A stretch of DNA of 64,000 nucleotides from Rhodobacter sp. (GTDB taxonomy: Bacteria; Pseudomonadota; Alphaproteobacteria; Rhodobacterales; Rhodobacteraceae), in NCBI GenBank assembly GCA_020250125.1, contig JADCEL010000038.1:42912-106911 (forward strand), in the 5' to 3' direction. Shown here piece by piece: positions 58,334 to 64,000 of this stretch. The notes beneath the pieces are model-generated. The model had not been told where the DNA came from. It saw only the letters and a list, made by a program, of their open reading frames with translations, and ran no database searches. The position numbers were made by a program, and so were the translations under genes. How positions within the stretch are numbered: the first letter of the stretch is position 1; every line of letters starts with the position of its first letter.

Positions 58334-59752
58334 GTGAAAGCCATCGATCACAACAATGCGACAGATGGGTCGATTGCATCCATCCCCCCCGACCTGATGG
58401 GGCAGATCATTGCGACTGCGTCCGACATTGCGCTGATCCTGTCGGCCGATGGTGTGATCCGGTCGGTGCTGGTGAATCCGCACCACCGGTCTTTCGGCAC
58501 CCTCAACAAATGGGAAGGCCAGCCGCTGCGCCAGGTGCTGACCGTGGAAAGCGTCGGCAAGTTCGATGCCCGGCTGCGGGAACTGATCCAGCAGGGCGGC
58601 ACCCGCGCGGTCGAGCTGAACCACCTTGATGACCAGAGCCTTGAATTTCCGGTCCGCTACGCGCTGCACCGCGTCGCTGCGGACGGGACCATCCTGATGC
58701 TGGGGCGCGACCTGCGGCCGGTGGCCGAGATGCAGCAGCAGCTGGTGAAGGCGCAGCTTGCGCTGGAGCGTGATTACGAAGCCCAGCGCGAAATCGATAC
58801 CCGCTACCGCGTTCTGATGGAAACGACGCGCGATGCCATTGTCGTTGTCTCGATGACCACGGGCCGCATCGTGGACCTGAACCTTGCGGCCGCCGTTGTT
58901 CTGGGCGGGTCGCGGCAGGACATGATCGGTGCCGCCATTGCCCAGGAATTCGAAGGGCGCCGTCGCGGAGAGTTTCTGGAATCGATGGCCAATCTGGCGA
59001 TCACCGACAGTTCGTCGCCGCTGGAACTTCAGGCGCGCCGGTCGCACAAGCGTCTTCTGGTGGTTCCCACGGTCTTCCGCGCGGCGGGCGAGCGGCTGCT
59101 GATGTGCCGCCTTGAGTTGGCCGATGTCGGCGACGCGCAGCGCGACGAGCTGACCGAGAATCTGTTCGGGCTGTTCCACGAAGGGGCCGACGGCGTGGTG
59201 TTCACCGATGTGGATGGCGTGATCCGCAGCGCCAACGAAGCCTTCCTGAACCTGACTGATTCGGCCAGCCTTGCCGCCGTCAAGGGCCGGTCCTTTGGCG
59301 AGTTTCTGGCGCGCGGCGCGGTGGATCTGCGCGTGCTCAGCGACAATGCGCGGCGCGTCGGCCAGATGCGCATGTACGGCACCAAGGTGAACGCCGCCTA
59401 TGGCGGGCAGATTTCGGTCGAGATTGCGGCAACATACCTGAATGATCGCCCGCAGCCCTTCTTTGTCTTCGTTGTCCGCGACACCAGCCGGGCCGAGGCC
59501 CTGCGCCGTCCGGGGCTGAATGTCACCGAAGATGGCGGCCGGTCGATCATGGAACTGGTGGGGTCCTCCACGCTGAAGGACATCGTGGCGGAAACCGCGG
59601 ATGTCGTCGAAAAGATGTGCATCGAGACGGCGGTGGAACTGACCCGCAACAACCGCGTCGCCGCCGCCGAGATGCTGGGCCTGTCGCGCCAGTCGCTCTA
59701 TGTGAAGCTGCGCAAATACGGGCTGGTCGGGAACGAGGGCGATCAGCCCTGA
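58334..59752 (+). CDS. ppsR: PpsR/CrtJ transcriptional repressor
   Basis: 472-residue redox- and light-responsive repressor of photosynthesis genes, binding TGT-N12-ACA. N-terminal domain and two PAS domains (roughly residues 20-130, 155-260 and 285-380) are followed by a Fis-type HTH (NNRVAAAEMLGLSRQSLYVK). Cysteines at 258 and 429, equivalent to the two redox cysteines of R. sphaeroides PpsR, are present. Start is GTG. The protein's operators occur seven times in this window. Confidence 0.95.
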   Translation: MKAIDHNNATDGSIASIPPDLMGQIIATASDIALILSADGVIRSVLVNPHHRSFGTLNKWEGQPLRQVLTVESVGKFDARLRELIQQGGTRAVELNHLDDQSLEFPVRYALHRVAADGTILMLGRDLRPVAEMQQQLVKAQLALERDYEAQREIDTRYRVLMETTRDAIVVVSMTTGRIVDLNLAAAVVLGGSRQDMIGAAIAQEFEGRRRGEFLESMANLAITDSSSPLELQARRSHKRLLVVPTVFRAAGERLLMCRLELADVGDAQRDELTENLFGLFHEGADGVVFTDVDGVIRSANEAFLNLTDSASLAAVKGRSFGEFLARGAVDLRVLSDNARRVGQMRMYGTKVNAAYGGQISVEIAATYLNDRPQPFFVFVVRDTSRAEALRRPGLNVTEDGGRSIMELVGSSTLKDIVAETADVVEKMCIETAVELTRNNRVAAAEMLGLSRQSLYVKLRKYGLVGNEGDQP

Positions 59753-59842
59753 GCGGCCCTGTTGCCGGGATACGGCCTTTTGGCCCGAAGGGCCGCCAAT
59801 TAAATGCCCCGCGCTGTGCCATGCAGCTTGCCAGACCCGGAC

Positions 59843-59860
59843 TGTCATGTTTAATTGACA
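59843..59860. promoter_or_regulatory. PpsR/CrtJ box abutting bchG start
   Basis: TGTCATGTTTAATTGACA fits TGT-N12-ACA and ends only 2 nt before the bchG ATG. The TTGACA in it would place a -10 and start site inside bchG, so it may act as a roadblock for readthrough from ppsR, or be a leftover from another gene's promoter. Confidence 0.8.
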
Positions 59861-59862
59861 GT

Positions 59863-60768
59863 ATGAGTGTCAACCTGCACATAAATGCGCCCCGCATCCC
59901 GCAGCCGTCGGCGGTGCTGGAACTGCTGAAACCGATCACCTGGTTTCCGCCGATGTGGGCCTATCTCTGCGGGGTCGTCTCGGCAGGGCCGCTGCCCGAC
60001 GGGGCCTGGCCCAAGCTGGCGCTGGGGCTGCTGCTGGCCGGTCCGGTCGTCTGCGGCATGAGCCAGGCCGCGAATGACTGGTGCGACCGCCATGTCGATG
60101 CCATCAACGAGCCGGGCCGGCCGATCCCTTCGGGCCGGATGCCGGGCCGCTGGGGGCTGTGGCTGGCGCTGGCGATGTCGGTACTGGCGCTGGCGCTTGG
60201 CTGGCTGCTGGGGCCCTGGGGCTTCGGGGCGACGGTGGCCGCCGTTCTGGCTGCCTGGGCCTATTCGGCGGAACCGGTGCGGCTGAAGCGGTCTGGCTGG
60301 TGGGGGCCGGGGCTGGTGGGGCTGTGCTATGAAGGGCTGCCGTGGTTCACCGGGGCCGCCGTCATCGCCGCAGGCGCGCCGGGGGTCGAGATTGTGATCG
60401 TGGCCGCGCTTTACGCCCTGGGCGCGCATGGCATCATGACCTTGAATGATTTCAAGGCGCTGGAAGGGGATCGTCAGCTTGGGGTCCGGTCGTTGCCCGT
60501 GACCATGGGCCCCGAAGCGGCGGCGCGGCTGGCCTGCATCATGATGACGGTGCCGCAGCTGATCGTGATCTGCATGCTGGTCATCTGGGGCCGCCCGCTG
60601 TTTGCGGCGGCGATTCTGGCCGGCCTGATCGCGCAGATGGCCGCGATGCGCGTGCTGCTGGGCGATCCCAGGGGCAAGGCCCCCTGGTACAATGGCACCG
60701 GCGTTGTGCTTTATGTGGCCGGAATGATGGTGGCGGCGGTGGCGCTGCGCGGAATCGGGGGGGGCTGA
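59863..60768 (+). CDS. bchG: Bacteriochlorophyll synthase (geranylgeranyl transferase)
   Basis: 301-residue UbiA-family prenyltransferase esterifying bacteriochlorophyllide a. The Asp-rich motifs NDWCDRHVDAINEPGRPIPSG and NDFKALEGDRQLG are present, with eight to nine helices. MSVNLH is also how other Rhodobacter BchG proteins begin, so the start is trusted although no ribosome site is visible between the PpsR box and the ATG. It is followed after 2 nt by a PucC-family gene. Confidence 0.95.
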   Translation: MSVNLHINAPRIPQPSAVLELLKPITWFPPMWAYLCGVVSAGPLPDGAWPKLALGLLLAGPVVCGMSQAANDWCDRHVDAINEPGRPIPSGRMPGRWGLWLALAMSVLALALGWLLGPWGFGATVAAVLAAWAYSAEPVRLKRSGWWGPGLVGLCYEGLPWFTGAAVIAAGAPGVEIVIVAALYALGAHGIMTLNDFKALEGDRQLGVRSLPVTMGPEAAARLACIMMTVPQLIVICMLVIWGRPLFAAAILAGLIAQMAAMRVLLGDPRGKAPWYNGTGVVLYVAGMMVAAVALRGIGGG

Positions 60769-60770
60769 CC

Positions 60771-62054
60771 ATGCTGTCCTGGGTGTCGATCCTGCGCCTT
60801 GGCCTGGCCCAGATGTCGCTGGGTGCGATTATTGTGCTGATGACCTCCACGCTGAACCGCGTCATGGTGGTGGAACTGGCGCTGCCGGCGCTGGTGCCCG
60901 GGCTGCTGGTGGGGCTGCACTATGCGATGCAGCTGTCCCGGCCGGGCTGGGGGCATTGGTCTGACCTCAGCCGCCGCCGCACGCCCTGGATCATCGGCGG
61001 AATGGCTGTGCTGGCCCTGGGCGGGTTTCTGGCCGCCCTTGCCGTGGCGATCTGGGCCGCGATGCCCGTGCCCGGCCTGGTCCTGTCGGTGCTGGCCTAT
61101 GCGCTGATCGGGGCCGGGGCCGGGGCCAGCGGCACCTCGGTTCTGGCTTTTCTTGCGGCCGCGACCGCGCCGCGCCGCCGGGCGGCGGCGGCCACGATCA
61201 TCTGGCTGATGATGATCTTCGGCATTGCCGCCACCGCCGGCATCGTCGGCGCGCTGCTGGATCCCTATTCACCCGCCCGTCTGCTGGGAATTGTCGCCTG
61301 CGTGTCCGCCGGTGCGGTCGTGCTGACCACTCTGGCCGTACTTGGCCTGGAAAAGGGCGGGTCAGCGCCAGTGGTTGAGGCGCGCCAGCCGCTGCGAAAG
61401 GGCATTGCGGAAATCTGGGCAGAGCCGCAGGCGCGCCGCTTTACCCAATTCGTCTTCCTGTCGATGACCGCCTATTTCATGCAGGAACTGATCCTGGAAC
61501 CCTATGCGGGCCTTGTCTTCGGCCTTACGCCCGGTCAGTCCACCTCGCTGTCGGGGGCGCAGAACGGCGGGGTCTTTCTTGGGATGCTGGCGGTGGGCAT
61601 CGCCGCAACCGGGCTGGGCATCGGATCGCTGCGCGCCTGGGTGGTGGGCGGATGCGCGGGCTCGGCGGCCACGCTGCTGGGCATCGCGCTGATCGGCCCC
61701 TTGCAGGTGAACCTGATCCTGCCGCTGACCATCCTTCTGGGCTTTTGCAACGGCGTCTTCGCCGTGGCGGCGATTGGCGCGATGATGGCGCTGGCCGGGC
61801 AGGGCCGGAGCGACCGGGAAGGCACCCGGATGGGGCTATGGGGGGCGGCGCAGGCCATTGCCGCCGGGGTCGGCGGCCTGACGGGGGCGGTGGCCGTTGA
61901 TGCGCTGCGCCTGCTGCTTGCGCCGGACCTGGCCTTTGCCACTGTCTTTGCCGCCGAGGCTGTTCTGTTTCTTGTTGCCGCCGGGCTGGCGCTGCGGGTG
62001 ATCGACCCAGGGCGCGAACGCCACCTGTCCGCCACCCTGGTTCCGGGAGAGTAA
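60771..62054 (+). CDS. PucC/LhaA-family membrane protein (bchG-bchP orf)
   Basis: 427-residue 12-helix MFS protein of the PucC/LhaA family, found between bchG and bchP in Rhodobacter (orf428 group). RLGLAQMSLGAIIVLMTSTLNRVM and QELILEPYAG are shared with LhaA at 47037. Inferred to handle bacteriochlorophyll or intermediates at the membrane; some annotations call it a 44.5 kDa bacteriochlorophyll synthase, which is not supported by its fold. It sits 2 nt from bchG and 2 nt from bchP. Confidence 0.9.
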   Translation: MLSWVSILRLGLAQMSLGAIIVLMTSTLNRVMVVELALPALVPGLLVGLHYAMQLSRPGWGHWSDLSRRRTPWIIGGMAVLALGGFLAALAVAIWAAMPVPGLVLSVLAYALIGAGAGASGTSVLAFLAAATAPRRRAAAATIIWLMMIFGIAATAGIVGALLDPYSPARLLGIVACVSAGAVVLTTLAVLGLEKGGSAPVVEARQPLRKGIAEIWAEPQARRFTQFVFLSMTAYFMQELILEPYAGLVFGLTPGQSTSLSGAQNGGVFLGMLAVGIAATGLGIGSLRAWVVGGCAGSAATLLGIALIGPLQVNLILPLTILLGFCNGVFAVAAIGAMMALAGQGRSDREGTRMGLWGAAQAIAAGVGGLTGAVAVDALRLLLAPDLAFATVFAAEAVLFLVAAGLALRVIDPGRERHLSATLVPGE

Positions 62055-62056
62055 GC

Positions 62057-63238
62057 ATGATCCATGACGTCATCGTAGTGGGCGGTGGCCCGTCCGGGGC
62101 CACGGCGGCCGAGGATCTTGCCCGCGCCGGCGCGCGCGTGGCGCTGCTGGACCGCGCCGGGCGGATCAAGCCCTGCGGCGGTGCCATTCCGCCGCGGCTG
62201 ATTCAGGATTTCGACATTCCCGACAGCCAGATCGTGGCGCGGATCAACACCGCGCGGATGATCTCGCCCACCGGGCGGGCGGTCGATATTGCCATTGAGA
62301 ACGGCTATGTCGGCATGGTGGACCGCGAGCATTTCGATGCCTTCCTGCGCGACCGTGCCGTGGCCGCCGGGGCGCAACTTCTGACCGGCACCTTCACCGC
62401 GATCGAACGCGACGCGGCCGGGACCCATGTGATCTACCGCGACAAGGCCAGCGGGGATGCGATGCGCGTGACCGCCCGGCTGGTGATCGGCGCTGACGGG
62501 GCGCGGTCCGGCGTTGCGCGGGCCGAGGTGCCGGGCGGCGACAAAATCCCTTACGTCATCGCCTATCACGAGATCATCGCGGCCCCGCCTGCGACGGCAG
62601 AGTATGACCCGACCCGCTGCGATGTCATCTACGACGGGCGCATCAGCCCCGATTTCTACGGCTGGGTCTTTCCGCATGGCCCCCAGGCCAGTGTCGGCAT
62701 GGGCACCGGGCTGGACGGGGTTGACCTGAAACAGGCCACGGCCGATCTGCGCGCCGCCTCCGGGCTGGCCGATTGCAGGACGATCCGGCGCGAAGGCGCG
62801 CCCATTCCGTTGAAACCGCTGGATAAATGGGACAATGGCCGCGACGTGGTGCTGGCGGGCGATGCCGCCGGTGTGGTGGCGCCCTCGTCCGGCGAAGGCA
62901 TCTACTATGCCATGGTCGGGGGCCGTGTCGCCGCCACGGCGGCGCTGGCCTGTCTTGCCTCGGGGCGGGCGGCGGACCTGGCGCTGGCGCGCAAGCTGTT
63001 CATGAAGGAACACAAGACCGTGTTCCGGGTGCTGCGCTCGATGCAGGATGCCTATTACAAATCCGACGAGCGCCGCGAACGCTTCGTCAGCCTGTGCCAT
63101 GACCGCGACGTGCAGCGCCTGACGTTCGAGGCCTATATGAACAAACGCCTGGTGAAGGCGCGCCCGATGGCGCATCTCAGGATCGGCTTCAAGAACCTGG
63201 CGCATCTTCTGCGCCTGATCCCGGCAGCGGCGATATGA
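62057..63238 (+). CDS. bchP: Geranylgeranyl reductase
   Basis: 393-residue FAD-dependent reductase turning the geranylgeranyl tail into phytyl in three steps. The dinucleotide motif VVGGGPSGATAAEDLARAG opens it; IKPCGGAIPP and VLAGDAAGVVAPSSGEGIYY are conserved. The stop overlaps the idi ATG (ATGA). Confidence 0.95.
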   Translation: MIHDVIVVGGGPSGATAAEDLARAGARVALLDRAGRIKPCGGAIPPRLIQDFDIPDSQIVARINTARMISPTGRAVDIAIENGYVGMVDREHFDAFLRDRAVAAGAQLLTGTFTAIERDAAGTHVIYRDKASGDAMRVTARLVIGADGARSGVARAEVPGGDKIPYVIAYHEIIAAPPATAEYDPTRCDVIYDGRISPDFYGWVFPHGPQASVGMGTGLDGVDLKQATADLRAASGLADCRTIRREGAPIPLKPLDKWDNGRDVVLAGDAAGVVAPSSGEGIYYAMVGGRVAATAALACLASGRAADLALARKLFMKEHKTVFRVLRSMQDAYYKSDERRERFVSLCHDRDVQRLTFEAYMNKRLVKARPMAHLRIGFKNLAHLLRLIPAAAI

Positions 63239-63765
63239 CAGGGATGATTCCGGCCTTTCTGGACGGCAAACTGGTGCCGGTGGAAAAGCTGGAGGTTCAC
63301 CGGCGCGGCCTGCGCCATCCGGCGGTCTCGGTCTTTGTGATGCGGGGGGCGGACCTGCTGCTGCAACGCCGGGCGGCGGGCAAGTACCATACGCCGGGCC
63401 TGTGGACCAACACCTGCTGCACCCATCCGCACTGGGGCGAAGACCCGGTCGCCTGCGCCGGGCGCCGCCTGCGCGAAGAACTGGGCATCAGCGGCCTTCA
63501 CCTGCGCCTGCGCGACAGGATCGAATACCGCGCCGATGTCGGCAATGGCCTGACCGAGCACGAACTGGTCGATATCCTGCTGGCCGAAGCCCCGGCAGAC
63601 CTGCCGGTGACGCCCGACCCCGATGAGGTGGAGGCGGTGCGCTGGATCGGCCTGCCCGAGCTGGAGCGCGAATTGCAGCGCTGGCCGGAGCGGTTCACAC
63701 CCTGGATGCGCATCTACATGGCGCAGCACCGCGCGCAGATCTTCGATCTTGGGGCGGCACGTTAA
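63235..63765 (+). CDS. idi: Isopentenyl-diphosphate delta-isomerase
   Basis: 176-residue type I isomerase of the Nudix fold, interconverting IPP and DMAPP for the carotenoid and phytol branches. Catalytic Cys in NTCCTHP, Glu in GLTEHELVD and the modified Nudix box CAGRRLREELG are present. The TAA stop is immediately followed by the end of an insertion sequence, so the last residues could have been altered by the insertion, but the length is normal. Confidence 0.94.
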   Translation: MTGMIPAFLDGKLVPVEKLEVHRRGLRHPAVSVFVMRGADLLLQRRAAGKYHTPGLWTNTCCTHPHWGEDPVACAGRRLREELGISGLHLRLRDRIEYRADVGNGLTEHELVDILLAEAPADLPVTPDPDEVEAVRWIGLPELERELQRWPERFTPWMRIYMAQHRAQIFDLGAAR

Positions 63766-64000
63766 CAGGCTGCTGAAGAAGTCGGGCCGGGAGAACGGTT
63801 TCCCTGCCAGGCCGGTCTGATGCGGGCCTGTTCTGCGCTTTGGCGTTTGCTGGTTGGACCTGCCCCCCGATCACACGGCCGGCAGCCGGGGCAATCGGGC
63901 GAGGTTGCAGGCAGCCATGGTCAGGGTGAACCGGGCGCGGAGGCGTTCGATGCCGCGCAGCACCGTCTGGGCGATGCCGCCGATGGTCTTGGCCCGGCCG
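63766..64000 (-). mobile_element. Insertion sequence, end abutting idi (partial)
   Basis: CAGGCTGCTGAAGAAGTC directly after the idi stop is typical of an IS terminal repeat (CTTCTTCAGCAGCCTG on the minus strand). The 105 nt to the transposase stop are non-coding. The element continues beyond the window, so its other end, target duplication and family cannot be fixed. Confidence 0.75.
63871..64000 (-). CDS. DDE transposase C-terminus (partial)
   Basis: The last 42 residues of a transposase: KTIGGIAQTVLRGIERLRAR then FTLTMAACNLARLPRLP and a TGA stop. The pattern (hydrophobic ...NLxRLPxL end) is typical of IS5/IS1182-type transposases in Rhodobacteraceae. The N-terminal part is beyond the right edge. 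The Leu/Arg-rich frame and the flanking terminal repeat support it. Confidence 0.75.
   Translation of the reverse strand, partial: GRAKTIGGIAQTVLRGIERLRARFTLTMAACNLARLPRLPAV

Overview
The window is high-GC chromosomal DNA from an alphaproteobacterium of the family Rhodobacteraceae. Its right-hand 38 kb (about 25.9-63.8 kb) is a photosynthesis gene cluster (PGC) for bacteriochlorophyll a, spheroidene-type carotenoids, the reaction centre and LH1. A pufX-like gene, rather than pufC, follows pufM. That points to the Rhodobacter/Cereibacter side of the family, although the presence of hemA beside cycA and puhE resembles roseobacter clusters.

Left 25 kb: accessory carbon and nitrogen metabolism. 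(1) 1-5.66 kb, leftward operon: Gfo/Idh/MocA oxidoreductase, CoA-transferase, enoyl-CoA hydratase, aldehyde dehydrogenase and a sugar-type binding protein cut by the window edge. It is preceded by a 14-bp-arm palindrome that is probably an operator. (2) 6.6-13.8 kb, rightward operon: a CodA-like amidohydrolase, a BMP-type ABC importer (Tat-exported binding protein, double ATPase, two permeases) and an amidase, which suggests uptake and hydrolysis of an N-heterocycle or amide. (3) 13.9-15.5 kb: cytidylate kinase, and a HAD protein whose gene overlaps the next block. (4) 14.6-25.0 kb, divergent polyol/sugar block: SDR, SIS isomerase, glycerol-1-phosphate-type dehydrogenase and ABC ATPase leftward; binding protein, two permeases, SorC-type regulator and FGGY kinase rightward. 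A tRNA-Gly(CCC) gene separates this block from the PGC.

PGC, left arm: crtD-crtC run leftward. crtE-crtF, bchC-X-Y-Z, pufQ-B-A-L-M-X and dxs run rightward. Right arm: bchF-N-B-H-L-M, lhaA, puhA-B-C, a conserved small gene, acsF, puhE, hemA and cycA run leftward and meet dxs at a strong hairpin. ppaA, ppsR, bchG, a PucC-family gene, bchP and idi run rightward and end at an insertion sequence. Seven TGT-N12-ACA boxes of the PpsR/CrtJ type sit at crtD/crtE, bchC, bchF/ppaA and bchG, so the cluster encodes its own repressor (PpsR), antirepressor (PpaA/AerR) and targets.

Not in the window: crtA, crtI, crtB, tspO, bchI, bchD, bchO, bchE, bchJ and puc. Compared with the gene order I know for R. sphaeroides, the cluster looks circularly permuted, with dxs and cycA joined in the middle and the crtA-bchIDO block missing. 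The most unusual local features are a palindromic repeat family with three copies, one of them in frame inside bchB; a long hairpin plus a bridging small ORF in the bchY-bchZ gap; and a PpsR box 2 nt from the bchG start where bchE-bchJ would be expected.
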